From: Actinomyces succiniciruminis
GTDB lineage: Bacteria; Actinomycetota; Actinomycetes; Actinomycetales; Actinomycetaceae
Direction of reading: 5' to 3'
Assembly: GCF_900002405.1 (NCBI RefSeq)
Contig: NZ_LK995527.1
Location: forward strand, 1 to 51,396
DNA length: 51,396 bases
The notes under the pieces were generated by a model, which saw nothing but the letters and a program-made list of their open reading frames with translations, had not been told where the DNA came from and made no database searches. Made by a program: the position numbers and the translations under genes. Shown one piece after another: positions 20,671 to 30,300 of this stretch (the first letter of the stretch is position 1; every line of letters starts with the position of its first letter).

Positions 20671-21285
20671 ATGACCAGGATCGTGGCCGGGAGCGCCGGC
20701 GGGCGCCGGATCGACGTGCCCGCGGCCGGCACCCGCCCCACCTCCGAGCGGGTGCGTGAAGCCCTGTTCGGCCGGCTCGAGCACTACGGTGTCATCGCCG
20801 ACGCGCGCGTGCTGGACCTGTGCGCGGGCTCGGGCGCACTCGGTCTGGAGGCGGCCAGCCGCGGCGCCACCGACGTGACCCTGGTGGACGCCTCCCGCCG
20901 CGCCACCCGCGTGTGCGATGCCAACATTCGCGCCCTCGGCCTGCGCGGGGTGCGCAGCGCCACCGCGAAGGTGGAGGCCTTCCTGGCCGGGCCGGCGGGT
21001 GCGCCCGTGGACCTGGTCATGCTCGATCCGCCCTACGACGTCGACGAGACCACCCTGGCGGCCATGCTGGCCCCGCTCCCCCGCCGCCAAGACCCGTGGC
21101 TGGCGCCGGGCGCGGTGGTCGTGGTTGAGCGCTCCTCGCGCTCCCCCGAGCCGTCCTGGCCCGCGGGCCTGCGCCGGTTCTCCATGCGCAAGTACGGGGA
21201 GACCACGCTCTGGTTCGCCGAGCCCGACGACGGCGCGCCTTCCAACGACGGCGCTGCGGCCGACGCAGAACCCGCCGCGCACTGA
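20671..21285 (+). CDS. rsmD: 16S rRNA (guanine(966)-N2)-methyltransferase
   Basis: Methylates G966 of 16S rRNA. The protein is 204 aa with a Rossmann methyltransferase fold. The SAM-binding loop is VLDLCAGSGALGLEA (about 47-61), the acidic residue is in VTLVDAS and the catalytic motif is MLDPPYD. The N-terminal MTRIVAGSAGGRRI is typical. The start is leaderless type. It converges with recG after 70 bp in which no clear terminator is seen. In many actinobacteria recG, rsmD and coaD are neighbours, which supports the call. Confidence 0.93.
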   Translation: MTRIVAGSAGGRRIDVPAAGTRPTSERVREALFGRLEHYGVIADARVLDLCAGSGALGLEAASRGATDVTLVDASRRATRVCDANIRALGLRGVRSATAKVEAFLAGPAGAPVDLVMLDPPYDVDETTLAAMLAPLPRRQDPWLAPGAVVVVERSSRSPEPSWPAGLRRFSMRKYGETTLWFAEPDDGAPSNDGAAADAEPAAH

Positions 21286-21355
21286 ATCGGCCCTCCCGAG
21301 CCGTGGGCCTGGCGGATCCGGCCCGCCCGACCCGCATCGGTGCGCGCCCGACGCG

Positions 21356-23656
21356 TCATGACCGCTCCAGGTAGGCGCCCGCCTCCTCATCCAGACGGTC
21401 GGCGATGGCGGCTGCCAGGTCCCGGTGCTCGGCCAGGGTCGGGTCGGCGGCAATGACCGTCTCCGCCTGCTTCCGCGCCCGGGCGATGAGCGCGCCGTCA
21501 CGGCTCACGCGCAGCAGATCCAGGTCGCTGCGCCGACCCGACTGGGCGGCGCCGAGCACATTGCCCTCGCTGCGCAGTTCCAGGTCGGCCTCCGCCAGTT
21601 GAAAGCCGTCGCTGATATCCCCGAAGGCCTTGAGCCGGTGGTAGGCGGGCGACCCGACCTCCACGCCGGTCACCGCCACGCACACCGACTCCCGCTCACC
21701 GCGCCCGACGCGTCCGCGCAGCTGATGCAGCTGGGACAGGCCGAAGCGGTCGGCGTCCAGGATCACCATCATGGAGGCGGACGGCACGTCCACGCCCACC
21801 TCCACCACGGTGGTGCACACCAGCACGGGGGTGCGCCCGGAGATGAAGTCCACCATGGCGGCGTCCTTCTCCGCGGCGCTCATCCGGCCGGTCAGGATGC
21901 CGACCCCCACGCCCGCGAGCGCCGGCTCGGCGGCCAGCTGCTGCGCCCAGTCGACGACGGCGGCCGGCGGCCGGGTCGGGGCCGCCTCCTGGGGCAGTTC
22001 CCCGCCCTCGTCGAGGAGCGCGCCCGGCAGCTCCGGCTCCTCCTGATCGGCTCCGGCGGCGTCGTCGGCGTCAATGCGCGGGCATACCACGTACACGCGT
22101 CCGCCGGCGGCCACCTCCTCGGCGGCGCGCTTCCAGATGCGCTCCACCCAGGGCTCGCGCGCCCAGGGCGCCAGGCTGGTGGCGACCGGGCGGCGACCGC
22201 CGGGCAGCTCGTCGAGCACGGCCGTGTCCAGGTCCCCGAAGATGGTCATGGCAATGGTGCGCGGGATGGGGGTGGCGGTCATGACCAGCAGGTGTGGGGT
22301 GCGCTGGGCGCCGGTGGCCGGGTCGGTGACGCCACCGCGCTCGCGCAGGGCGTCGCGCTGGGCGACGCCGAAGCGGTGTTGCTCGTCCACCACGACCAGC
22401 CCGAGGAAGGGGATCTGCACGGTCTGGGACAGCAGGGCGTGGGTGCCCACCACGATGGTCGGCTCCCCGGCGGCCAGGTCGGCCAGCAGTTGGCGGCGCT
22501 GCGCGGGCGGGGTGGAGCCAGTCAGCAGCCGCACGCGGGTGGCGCGCTGGGCGCCGTCGAGCATGCCCGCGTGCGCGAGCGGACCCAGCAGGGCCTCCAG
22601 TGAGGCGCGGTGCTGGGCCGCCAGGATCTCGGTGGGCGCGAGCAGGGCGGCCTGTCCACCGGCATCGACCACCTGCAGCATGGCGCGCAGGGCGACCAGG
22701 GTCTTGCCGGAGCCGACGTCGCCTTGGAGCAGCAGCTGCATGGGGACGGTGGAGTTCAGCGCGTCGGCGATCTGGCCGCCCACGCGCACCTGCCCGGCGG
22801 TGAGGGGGTACGGCAGGGCGGCGTCCAGGTCCGCCAGGAGGGACTCCTCGCCGGGGATGGGCCAGGAGACGGCGGTGTGCTCGGCGGCGTGCTGGACGCG
22901 CCGCTGCACCAGGGCGGCCTGCAGTACGAAGGCCTCCTCGTGACGCAGGCGACGGCGGGCCTCACGCCACTGGGTGGCGTCCTCGGGGGTGTGTACCCAC
23001 CGGTAGGCGGTGTAGGCGTCCACCAGGTGCTCGGTGGTGCGCACCGGCTCTGGCAGCGGCTCGGGGATGTCCGCGGGGCCGATCTGGTCCAGGATGGTGC
23101 GCACGGCTCGTCCCACCAGCCAGGAGGGCAGGGACTCGGTGCCCGGGTAGATGGGCATGGGGCGGGCCAGCAGCGCCTCGCGCTCGGCGTCGTCGAGTTC
23201 GTCGAGGACCTGGAAGCGGGTGCTGGCCAGCTGCAGGCGGCCGTGGCGCAGCCCGACCTTGCCGTACAGCAGCACGGTGGTGCCGGGGGCGAGCTGTTCG
23301 GCGTGGTGGTGCATCTGGCCGGGATTGCCGAACATCACCAGGCCCATGGTGGTCGCCCCGTCGGTGACGGTGGCCTCCATCAGGGCCGGTGGCCGGCCGG
23401 AGCGGGTACGGCGGGCGGCGGCGCGCACCACCTGCGCCTGGATGGTGGCCTGCTCGCCGTCCTTGAGGGTGCGCAGGTCGGTCAGGTCCCCCCAGGTGTC
23501 GTAGCGGCGCGGGAACAGGCGCAGCAGCCCGCGTGGGGTGGTGATGCCCTGCTTGGCGAGCTGGGTGGCGGTGGTCTTGCCGATCAGTCGGTCCAGGGGC
23601 CGGTCGAGTAGGGGTACGGCTCCGCGCGGGCGGCGGGCACTACTGGGGGTGGTCAT
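21356..23656 (-). CDS. recG: ATP-dependent DNA helicase RecG
   Basis: Branch-migration helicase that remodels stalled forks and Holliday junctions. The protein is 766 aa. The N-terminal wedge/OB domain (about 1-240) is followed by two helicase domains: Walker A LLQGDVGSGKTLVALRAML, the DEQH box in VVDEQHRFG, motif III MTATPIPRT and motif VI LHQLRGRVGRGE. An acidic insertion (about 540-570) interrupts the second domain. ATG 23656 lies seven bases after the stop of the DAK2 gene, so the two form an operon. Confidence 0.95.
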   Translation of the reverse strand: MTTPSSARRPRGAVPLLDRPLDRLIGKTTATQLAKQGITTPRGLLRLFPRRYDTWGDLTDLRTLKDGEQATIQAQVVRAAARRTRSGRPPALMEATVTDGATTMGLVMFGNPGQMHHHAEQLAPGTTVLLYGKVGLRHGRLQLASTRFQVLDELDDAEREALLARPMPIYPGTESLPSWLVGRAVRTILDQIGPADIPEPLPEPVRTTEHLVDAYTAYRWVHTPEDATQWREARRRLRHEEAFVLQAALVQRRVQHAAEHTAVSWPIPGEESLLADLDAALPYPLTAGQVRVGGQIADALNSTVPMQLLLQGDVGSGKTLVALRAMLQVVDAGGQAALLAPTEILAAQHRASLEALLGPLAHAGMLDGAQRATRVRLLTGSTPPAQRRQLLADLAAGEPTIVVGTHALLSQTVQIPFLGLVVVDEQHRFGVAQRDALRERGGVTDPATGAQRTPHLLVMTATPIPRTIAMTIFGDLDTAVLDELPGGRRPVATSLAPWAREPWVERIWKRAAEEVAAGGRVYVVCPRIDADDAAGADQEEPELPGALLDEGGELPQEAAPTRPPAAVVDWAQQLAAEPALAGVGVGILTGRMSAAEKDAAMVDFISGRTPVLVCTTVVEVGVDVPSASMMVILDADRFGLSQLHQLRGRVGRGERESVCVAVTGVEVGSPAYHRLKAFGDISDGFQLAEADLELRSEGNVLGAAQSGRRSDLDLLRVSRDGALIARARKQAETVIAADPTLAEHRDLAAAIADRLDEEAGAYLERS

Positions 23657-23662
23657 GGGGGC

Positions 23663-25534
23663 TCACCCGATGGCGAGCAGGACGTCGGGGGTCGGCTGGG
23701 CGCCCGCGTGAATGACGACCTCGATGGCGTCGGGGCTGTCGAGTTGCTGCTCGGCGTAGCGGGCGACGGTGGCGGCCGCGACGGCGCCGACGTCGGGCAG
23801 GGCGTCGCGGCCGAGGATGACGGTGACGAGTTCGTCGTCGGGGCGCAGCGCGGCGGTCAGGGCGGCGGCGACGGCGTCGGTTTCGGCGTCCGGGCCGGTC
23901 AGGGCGGTGGTGCGCACGGCCGCGGCGACACTGCCCGCCCGGGTGGCCAGCTCGCCGAGTTCGGCGTGCTCGCCCTGCCCGGCCACGGCGACGGCGGCGG
24001 CCAGGACGCCGGCCTCGTCATCGGTGTCGCATACGAGCAGGCGTACCCCCTCGGGGATGGTGCGCGCGGCCTCGCCGGTCCCGGCGCCGCGCACGGAGGA
24101 GACGGCTGAACGGGCGGCGAGGAAGCGGGCGGCGGCGTGGGCGCTGGCGGCGGCCTGCGGGTCACAGGGCAGGACGACGGCCTGGGCGGCGCCGAGGTCG
24201 CCGGCGGCGCGGACGATGCCGTCGCGTTCGGGGTCCAGCACCACGACGGCGCCGGTGCGGGCGAACTGCTCGATCAGGCCGGGAGCGCGGGTGCAGGCGA
24301 TGACGCCGACGCGGCGGGGGGCGGAGTTCGCGGCGGCGTGCGAACCGTTGCCGGCGGCCGCGGGGGCGGCCTGCGAGTCGTGCTGGGCGCGGCGGGCGGC
24401 GAGGCGCTCAAAGGAGACGACGCGGCCGTCGGCGGGGGCGGAGGTGGGCAGCGGCGGCTCGTCGGCCTCCCATGCGGGGGCGAGCGCGAGCGCCGTCGGG
24501 TGCAGATGGTGGATGCATACCTGGCGGGCGCGGCCGCTGCGGGGCAGGGCGGCGCGCGGGGTGTCGGTGTGGACGTGGACCTGGAACATGCCCACGCCGA
24601 GCGCGTCGGGGGTGCCGACCACACCCACGGAGTCGCCGATCGGCTCCAGATCGCGGCGCAGGGCGGCGGCCTGGGCGGCGGTGGCCTCCAGCAGGTACAT
24701 GACCTCGAACTCACCGGTGGAGAAGGGGCCGGCGTTCTCGCGTGCCCCGGCGCCGTGGGTGGTGGCGGCGACCAGATCGTCGAGCATCTGCCGCGCGACG
24801 TCCGTGCAGGGCAGGGTGGACGGCGTCGACGTGGCGGTCGCGCTCGGGGAGACGGGCAGTGCCCCCGGGGCGGCGTCTGCGTGACCGGCGTCGATGGTGT
24901 CGGACAGGCTGGTGTACATGAGCATGAGGGCGGCCCCGCCGGCGTCGACGGCGCCATGGCCCAGCCCCGCGGTCTCCACCACGGACTCCTGGGCGCCGAA
25001 GGCGGCGGAGGCGGCGACGGTGGAGACACTCGGCGGTGCGGAGGCGGTGGATTCCTCGAAGGCGGTGCGCGCGCCGGTGGCGGCGTCCTGGGCGACGGTG
25101 AGCAGGGTGCCCGCGACCGGCCGGGAGACGGCGGCCCAGGTGGTGGTGGCGATCCGCTCATAGGCGTGGACCAGTTCGACCGGCCGCAGCGCCGTGGGGT
25201 CGGGAGCCTCGGCGCACACGTCCGCCAGGGCGGCCAACACCTGGGAGATGAGCAGTCCGGAGTTGCCGCGGGCGCCGCGGACGGCCCCGTCGGCGGCGGC
25301 ACGGGCGGTCTGGGCGAGGTCCGCGCCGGGAGGCAGGAGAGCCAGGGCGTCGCAGGCGGAGCGGACGGTAAGCAGGACGTTGGTGCCGGTGTCGGCGTCG
25401 GGGACCGGGAAGACGTTGAGGAAGTTGACCAGCTCGCGGGTGGACTCGGCGACCGCCCGGGCCGCATTCAGCCAGGCGTGCAGCAGCGGGGCGGTGATGA
25501 CGGGGACGCCGGGGGCGTCTGTGCGATCTGCCAC
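23663..25534 (-). CDS. DAK2-domain protein, FakA/YloV-like kinase
   Basis: The protein is 623 aa. The N-terminal DAK2 nucleotide-binding domain (about 10-200) has the Mg-ATP motif NVFPVPDADTGTN and an ARGNSG turn. A middle domain contains GMFQVHVHTD and the C-terminal part resembles the FakA/YloV tail. In Firmicutes FakA phosphorylates FakB-bound fatty acids; whether this protein does so is inference. GTG 25534 has AGGAAGGGAG upstream, and a frame reaching 25615 is less likely. Pairing with recG is common in actinobacteria and says little about function. Confidence 0.82.
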   Translation of the reverse strand: MADRTDAPGVPVITAPLLHAWLNAARAVAESTRELVNFLNVFPVPDADTGTNVLLTVRSACDALALLPPGADLAQTARAAADGAVRGARGNSGLLISQVLAALADVCAEAPDPTALRPVELVHAYERIATTTWAAVSRPVAGTLLTVAQDAATGARTAFEESTASAPPSVSTVAASAAFGAQESVVETAGLGHGAVDAGGAALMLMYTSLSDTIDAGHADAAPGALPVSPSATATSTPSTLPCTDVARQMLDDLVAATTHGAGARENAGPFSTGEFEVMYLLEATAAQAAALRRDLEPIGDSVGVVGTPDALGVGMFQVHVHTDTPRAALPRSGRARQVCIHHLHPTALALAPAWEADEPPLPTSAPADGRVVSFERLAARRAQHDSQAAPAAAGNGSHAAANSAPRRVGVIACTRAPGLIEQFARTGAVVVLDPERDGIVRAAGDLGAAQAVVLPCDPQAAASAHAAARFLAARSAVSSVRGAGTGEAARTIPEGVRLLVCDTDDEAGVLAAAVAVAGQGEHAELGELATRAGSVAAAVRTTALTGPDAETDAVAAALTAALRPDDELVTVILGRDALPDVGAVAAATVARYAEQQLDSPDAIEVVIHAGAQPTPDVLLAIG

Positions 25535-25709
25535 GCCGCTCCCTTCCTGTGCTCGTTGCCTGTGCTCACGCGATGCCGAATCGCGTCGGCGGGCCGCCCG
25601 CCGGGGCTGGCGCACCGGCGACTGCGAACTTAAGCTCAGACTAGTGGTTTACGGGGTTTTGTGCTGCCGCGGGCGGTGCGGCGTGTGCGCGAGCCCATAC
25701 CCGCTCCAC

Positions 25710-25738
25710 TTGGGGTGGCGGGCCGTTTCCGATAAGGT
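25710..25738 (+). promoter_or_regulatory. Candidate rpmB promoter
   Basis: TTGGGG (25710-25715) and TAAGGT (25733-25738) are separated by exactly 17 bp. They lie about 95 bp upstream of rpmB, facing it. Confidence 0.5.
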
Positions 25739-25833
25739 GCTGGGGTTGCCCGCGACCCGTGTCGCCGGGCGGTAGACCCGGCGCCGGGCAAAAGGCCCGC
25801 GCGCTTACACCAAGAAGATTCAGGAGTGGAACC

Positions 25834-26025
25834 GTGGCTGCTGTGTGCGACGTCTGCGGCAAGGGCCCCGTCTTCGGCAAGAGCGTCTCGCACTCCCATG
25901 TGCGGACCAGCCGCCGGTGGAACCCGAACATTCAGCGTGTACGTGCTCTCGTGAACGGCACCCCCAAGCGCCTCAACGTGTGCACGTCCTGCCTCAAGGC
26001 CGGCAAGGTGACGCGCAACATCTGA
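25834..26025 (+). CDS. rpmB: 50S ribosomal protein L28
   Basis: Small ribosomal protein of 63 aa. It has the zinc-binding pairs CDVC and CTSC and the conserved segments HVRTSRRWNPNIQ and RLNVCTSCLKAGKV. This is the cysteine-containing (C+) type. GTG 25834 follows AGGAG with seven bases between; an upstream GTG at 25759 would add 25 atypical residues. It has its own promoter and a strong terminator. Confidence 0.96.
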   Translation: MAAVCDVCGKGPVFGKSVSHSHVRTSRRWNPNIQRVRALVNGTPKRLNVCTSCLKAGKVTRNI

Positions 26026-26053
26026 GCGCGCCACGCCCGCCTGCAGGGCACTC

Positions 26054-26090
26054 AAGGCCGCCGTCCCGCACCCGCGGACGGCGGCCTTTT
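26054..26090 (+). terminator. Rho-independent terminator of rpmB
   Basis: A perfect 13-bp stem, AAGGCCGCCGTCC with GGACGGCGGCCTT, closes a 9-nt loop (26067-26075) and is followed by TTTT. Confidence 0.85.
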
Positions 26091-26139
26091 CCTTGGCTCC
26101 GGCTCCCCGTTACCTTGTTTGTGGTCGCCGGTGAAGGAG

Positions 26140-26355
26140 TGCCGGTGGCTGGGCCAGCCGCTGTGGGCACGGGTGTCTTGCCCCTGTCGTTTGATGATCC
26201 GGGGGGTGTTGTCACCCATGGTGGCGGGCGGGGGGATGCGCTGATTAGGGGAACGGACCAAGGCGCCTTAGCCTTAGAGTCCTTTCGTAACGTGGGTGCG
26301 GGGCCGTCTGTCTGACAGGCTGACCCACCAACGCACGAGAGAGGCGCGCGGGAAG
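26140..26355 (+). ncRNA. Possible bridge-RNA region of the IS110 element
   Basis: IS110-group elements encode a structured guide (bridge) RNA in the long non-coding end before the transposase. Three successive hairpins are visible here: GGCTG/CAGCC (26147-26159), GGGCA/TGCCC with a 9-nt loop (26165-26183) and GGGTG/CACCC with loop TTGT (26204-26217). I could not match loop bases to donor or target. This is inference from family and structure. Confidence 0.35.
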
Positions 26356-27572
26356 ATGGATATCGAGGACGTGGAGGTCTTCGTCGGTATCGACGTCGGC
26401 AAAGCCGAGCACTGGGCCACGGCCCTGACCGCCGGCGGGAAGAAGCTGTTCGACAAGGCCCTACCCAACGACGAATCCAGGCTTAGGGACCTGTATGAGC
26501 GTCTGGGTGAGCATGGCCGGGTCCTGGTGGTCGTGGATCAGCCGGCGACGATCGGCGCCCTGGCGGTGGCGGTCGCTCAGGTCATGGACATAACTGTGGG
26601 CTACCTGCCCGGCCTGTCGATGCGGCGTATCGCGGACCTGACCCCGGGCAGTGCCAAGACCGACGCGAAGGACGCCGCGGTGATCGCCGATGCGGCCCGC
26701 ACCATGCCCCACACGCTCAGGTCCATCAGCACTTCGGACGAGGACGCGGCCGCGTTGAGCATGCTCACCGGCTTCGGGCCTGGACCTGGCCCGTCAGGAC
26801 CAGCCAGACCGAGGGGCCGTATCCGGGGCCCGTGTGCACCCAGATCCACCCTGCCCTCGAGACTGTGCTGGGCAAGTGGCTCGAACACGACAGCGTGCTG
26901 GAGGTGATCGCCGCCTGGCCCACCCCCGCCCGCCTGCGCAAGGCCGGGCGGGCGCGGATCGACGCCAAGCTCAAATCCAACGGGTGCAGACGCCATGCCG
27001 CCTGGGCGCAGGCCATCACCGACGCCCTTGCACGTCAGAGCGTGGTCGTGGCTGGTACCGACGCGGCCGGGGTGGTGCTGCCCCACCCGACACCGGCCGG
27101 CTCATCGCCCTGCACGCCCAACGCGACGATGTCGCCGCCCAGGTTGAGGCCCTGACGGGTGGCCCACCCTCTTTACCCGGTCCTGACCTCCATGCCCGGG
27201 GTGGGGGTCAGGACCGCCGCCGTGTTCCTGGCCGAAACCGCGGGCAGAACCTTCCCCACCGGCGCCCAGCTGGCCTCATACGCCGGCCTGACACCAGTCA
27301 CCCGGCGGTCGGGCTCCTCCATCCGGGGCGAGTATGTCTCCCACGCGGGCAACAAGCGCCTCAAACGCGCCATGTTCCTGTCAGCCTTCGCCTCACTGCG
27401 GTCCGACCCCGCATCCCGGGCGTACTACGAGCGCAAACGCGCCCAGGGCAAGCGCCACAACCAGGCCGTACTCGCCCTCGCACACCGCCGCATCCTGACC
27501 CTATACGCCATGATCCGAGACGGCTCCCTCTACGACCCCCAACCAACCCAGCAACTACCCGCCGCCGCTTGA
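26356..27572 (+). pseudogene. IS110-family transposase, frameshifted
   Basis: The N-terminal DEDD domain is intact (VFVGIDVGKAEHWA, KTDAKDAAVIADAAR). After MLTGF near 26775 the expected DLDLARQ reads in another frame. TQIHPALETVLGKW (about 26835-26880) is in a further frame, TGRLIALHAQRDDVAAQVEAL (about 27090-27155) shifts again, and the C-terminal Transposase_20 domain (LTSMPGVGVRTAAVFLAE, SSIRGEYVSHAGNKRLKRAMF) is in a last frame from about 27160. At least four indels are needed to restore one protein, so it cannot be active as read. The catalytic Ser region is still present. Sequencing error is less likely, given that several shifts are needed. Confidence 0.85.
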
Positions 27573-27598
27573 CAAACCACATAGGGGCACCCCCCTCA

Positions 27599-27690
27599 CC
27601 GAGATCGGTAGAAGTTACGTGCCGAGATCGGTAGAAGTTACGTACCGAGATCGGTAGAAGTTACGTACCGAGATCGGTAGATATGGCGAC
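27599..27690 (+). repeat. Family A 23-bp tandem repeat array, copy 2
   Basis: Three near-identical units start at 27599, 27622 and 27645 (core GAGATCGGTAGAAGTTACGT), followed by a terminal unit at 27668 ending GGTAGATATGGCGAC. Removing the IS would place the array just after the rpmB terminator, in the same direction as rpmB. Confidence 0.9.
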
Positions 27691-27701
27691 GGGCCGTGCA
27701 T

Positions 27702-28919
27702 CTATGCCATGAAGTGGTCCCAGCCGAGGCGCTCGGGCACGCGCCCGCCGAGCAGCACGGCCGCCGGCTCGCCCGCGTGCCGGGCGCGCACGGCTCCGAT
27801 CACCCGGGCGCCCTCCGGCAGCCGTTCGACCGCCGACGGCGGCAGCGTGGCCAGCAGGCCGTGGTCCTCTCCCCCGGTCAACGCCCAGGCCCGCGCCAGG
27901 TCACGCGCGGCCACGGCGTCGGGGCGAAGCAAGCCGGCGACCGGCGCCAACGCGGCGAGGTCATGCGTCAGCCCGGCCTCCGGGTCGCCGTCCGGGTCGG
28001 CGATCTCGACGACGACGCCGCTGGCCCGGGCGATCCGATCCGCGTCGCGCAGCAGCCCGTCGGACACGTCCAGCATGGCGTTGGCTCCGGCGTCGGCCAG
28101 GGCGGGACCTGCAGCCAGCGGCGGGCTCGGCGCCCGGTAGATGCGCAGGCATTGCGCGGCGGCCGCGGCAGCGCCGTCGTTGATCGTCATGCCGTCTTCG
28201 CCCGCGTCGCCCCGCGCACCGGCGTGGGCGGCAGCGACGGCGTCATCCCACCTGTTCGAGCGGTCATCCAGACCGGCCTGCAGCAGTGCGAGCCCGGCCG
28301 CCGAACGTCCCAGCGTGCCGCAGTGGACGACGAGGTCGCCGGGACGCGCGCCCGAGCGCCGCACCGGGCGGCGGCCATCCAGGTCGCCGTGGACGGTGAC
28401 GGCGATGACCACCCGGTCCCCGACACTCAGATCGCCGCCGACCACGCCCGCATCCGTGCCCGCACACGCGTCGGCGAAGCCGCGAGCCAGGTCCTGCACC
28501 CAGGCGACCGGGGTGGTGCGCGGCAGCACCAGGCTGACCACCAGCGTCGTCGGGCGCGCCCCCATGGCGGCGATGTCGGCGAGGTTCTGGGCGGCGGCGC
28601 GGGCCCCGACGTCGCGGGCGGTGGACCAGTCGGGGCGGAAGTGCTCGCCCTGGACGAGCACGTCGGTGCTCACGCAGTAGCGCCCGTCCGGGGCGGCGAC
28701 CACGGCGCTGTCGTCCCCACTGGGCACCTCCACGCGGGCCGCCTGCGGCAGCAGCGGGGTGAAGGCGGCCAGCAGCGCCTCCTCCCCCAGGTCGGCGACG
28801 GTGGTTGCGGCACCACTGCCGGCAACGGAGTCGCCGGCGGCAGCACCATCGGAATCGACGGTTTCGACGCCGCGGCCGGCCGGGGGCGTCCCGACGTCGT
28901 CGGCCTCAGCGGTTGACAT
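27702..28919 (-). CDS. thiL: Thiamine-monophosphate kinase
   Basis: Last step of thiamine diphosphate synthesis (TMP plus ATP gives TPP). The protein is 405 aa, long for the family because of an Ala/Gly/Asp-rich N-terminal 45 residues and a mid-protein insertion near 225-260. Motifs: GDDSAVV, VSTDVLVQGEHF, NLADIAAMGA, GVVGGDLS, LDVSDGLLRDADRIA and LTGGEDHGLLATLP. ATG 28919 lies inside the end of ddl (14-base overlap), so the two are co-translated. No other thiamine gene is near. Confidence 0.93.
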   Translation of the reverse strand: MSTAEADDVGTPPAGRGVETVDSDGAAAGDSVAGSGAATTVADLGEEALLAAFTPLLPQAARVEVPSGDDSAVVAAPDGRYCVSTDVLVQGEHFRPDWSTARDVGARAAAQNLADIAAMGARPTTLVVSLVLPRTTPVAWVQDLARGFADACAGTDAGVVGGDLSVGDRVVIAVTVHGDLDGRRPVRRSGARPGDLVVHCGTLGRSAAGLALLQAGLDDRSNRWDDAVAAAHAGARGDAGEDGMTINDGAAAAAAQCLRIYRAPSPPLAAGPALADAGANAMLDVSDGLLRDADRIARASGVVVEIADPDGDPEAGLTHDLAALAPVAGLLRPDAVAARDLARAWALTGGEDHGLLATLPPSAVERLPEGARVIGAVRARHAGEPAAVLLGGRVPERLGWDHFMA

Positions 28920-30138
28920 CTCTGGGACGCTCGAGCGCCAGCTCGATCAGCTCGGTGACCAGGTCGCGGTAGGCCAGCCCGGATACCTGCCACATGTAGG
29001 GGTACATGGAGAAGGGCGTGAAGCCGGGCATGGTGTTGACCTCGTTGACGATCGCCTCGCCGTCCGGGGTGAGGAAGAAGTCGACGCGGGTCAGGCCCTC
29101 CCCGCCGATGGCGATGAAGGCCTCTGCGGCCCGGCGCATGAGCAGTTCGCGTTCGGCCGGGGCGATGTGGGCGGGGCAGACCATGGCGACGGCGTCGTGG
29201 GCCAGGTACTTGGTCTCGTAGTCGTAGAACTCGCCGGCGCCGTTAGCGGCGTCCATGACGATCTCGCCGGGCTCGGCCACGCGCGGGGCGGCGTCGCCGT
29301 GTCCGGCGAGCACCGCCACCTCGATCTCGCGGCCGACGACGCCGGACTCGACCAGCACCTTCGGATCCACCTCGCGGGCAGCCTCAATGGCCGCGTCCAG
29401 GTCGGAAAGATCCTCCACCCGGCTGATGCCCAGGGAGGAGCCGGCGCGGGCGGGCTTGACGAACAGGGGGCGGGCCAGGTCGGCGCACTGGGCGAGGATG
29501 GTGGCCTTGTCACGGCGCCAACGATGCGGCTCGACGAGCACATGCGGGGCGGTGGGAATACCGGCGGCCTGCAGCAGCACCTTGGTGACCTGCTTGTCCA
29601 TGCCGGCGGCGGAGGCGAGCACGCCGCAGCCTACGTAGGGCAGGCCCAGCATCTCCAGCATCCCTTGGATGGTGCCGTCCTCGCCGTAGGGGCCGTGCAG
29701 CAGCGGCAGGACGACGTCGACGGTGCCGAGAACCTCTGGGCCGGCGGGGGTGATCGCGGTCAGATTCCCGCCCCCCAGCCGCATGGCCAGTTCGCCGCGA
29801 CCGAGCCCGTCGGTGGTGATCTCCACCGGGGGACGGGCGTCGTCCAGGCGCAGGGCGTCGGGATCGTCGTCCACCAGCACCCACTGGCCCTGGCGGGTGA
29901 TGCCGATGGGCACGACGTCGTAGCGGTCCCGGTCAATGGCGTCCAGCACGCCGGCGGCGGTGGCACAGGAAATGGTGTGCTCGCCGCTGCGGCCCCCGAA
30001 GACGACAGCGACCCTCGGCTTGTGCGGCCGTGCGGCGGCCGGGGCCTGCGTTGAGGGGGCCGGGGCCGACGAGGTGAAGAGACCGGAATCCGTGCTTGCG
30101 CCGGTGCTTACTGCGTTTGAGGCATGAGGGGCCGACAT
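28906..30138 (-). CDS. ddl: D-alanine--D-alanine ligase
   Basis: Makes the D-Ala-D-Ala dipeptide of peptidoglycan precursors. The protein is 410 aa with an ATP-grasp fold. Motifs: VFGGRSGEHTISCATA, PLLHGPYGEDGTIQGMLE, MDKQVTKVLL, FVKPARAGSSLGISRV and the Mg-binding EVNTMPGFTPFSMYP. A Ser/Ala-rich stretch of about 40 residues precedes the domain. The start ATG 30138 is leaderless type (TAGCGT ends seven bases before it). The thiL start lies within its end. Confidence 0.95.
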   Translation of the reverse strand: MSAPHASNAVSTGASTDSGLFTSSAPAPSTQAPAAARPHKPRVAVVFGGRSGEHTISCATAAGVLDAIDRDRYDVVPIGITRQGQWVLVDDDPDALRLDDARPPVEITTDGLGRGELAMRLGGGNLTAITPAGPEVLGTVDVVLPLLHGPYGEDGTIQGMLEMLGLPYVGCGVLASAAGMDKQVTKVLLQAAGIPTAPHVLVEPHRWRRDKATILAQCADLARPLFVKPARAGSSLGISRVEDLSDLDAAIEAAREVDPKVLVESGVVGREIEVAVLAGHGDAAPRVAEPGEIVMDAANGAGEFYDYETKYLAHDAVAMVCPAHIAPAERELLMRRAAEAFIAIGGEGLTRVDFFLTPDGEAIVNEVNTMPGFTPFSMYPYMWQVSGLAYRDLVTELIELALERPRDVNR

Positions 30139-30145
30139 GGTGGCA

Positions 30146-30151
30146 ACGCTA
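30146..30151 (-). promoter_or_regulatory. -10 element (TAGCGT) for leaderless ddl
   Basis: The hexamer ends seven bases before ATG 30138; no Shine-Dalgarno lies between. Confidence 0.45.
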
Positions 30152-30300
30152 CCGCTACCCGGGCGGATCGAGTGTCAAGTCACCGCTCGACGTCGGGCGC
30201 GCCGTCGGCCGGTACCGAAGTATCTGTTCCTATGCACCACCAGCCCCTCCCTCGTATGATTGACGTCACACGCGTGGTTCACTCGAGGTCAGGAGACGTC

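Larger units (their letters stand above)
26105..27597 (+). mobile_element. Degenerate IS110-family insertion sequence
   Basis: It consists of a roughly 250-bp structured non-coding left part, a frame-broken transposase (26356-27572) and a right end reading TTGACAAACCACATAGG then a C-rich run, typical of actinobacterial IS110 ends. No terminal inverted repeats are expected. Borders are approximate. The element sits between the rpmB terminator and a family A repeat array, whose first unit begins within a few bases of the right end. Confidence 0.75.

Noticed and set aside
26356-27572. Programmed frameshifting to produce the IS110 transposase
   Set aside because: IS110 enzymes are normally single frames, and at least four shifts would be needed here; decay is the simpler reading.
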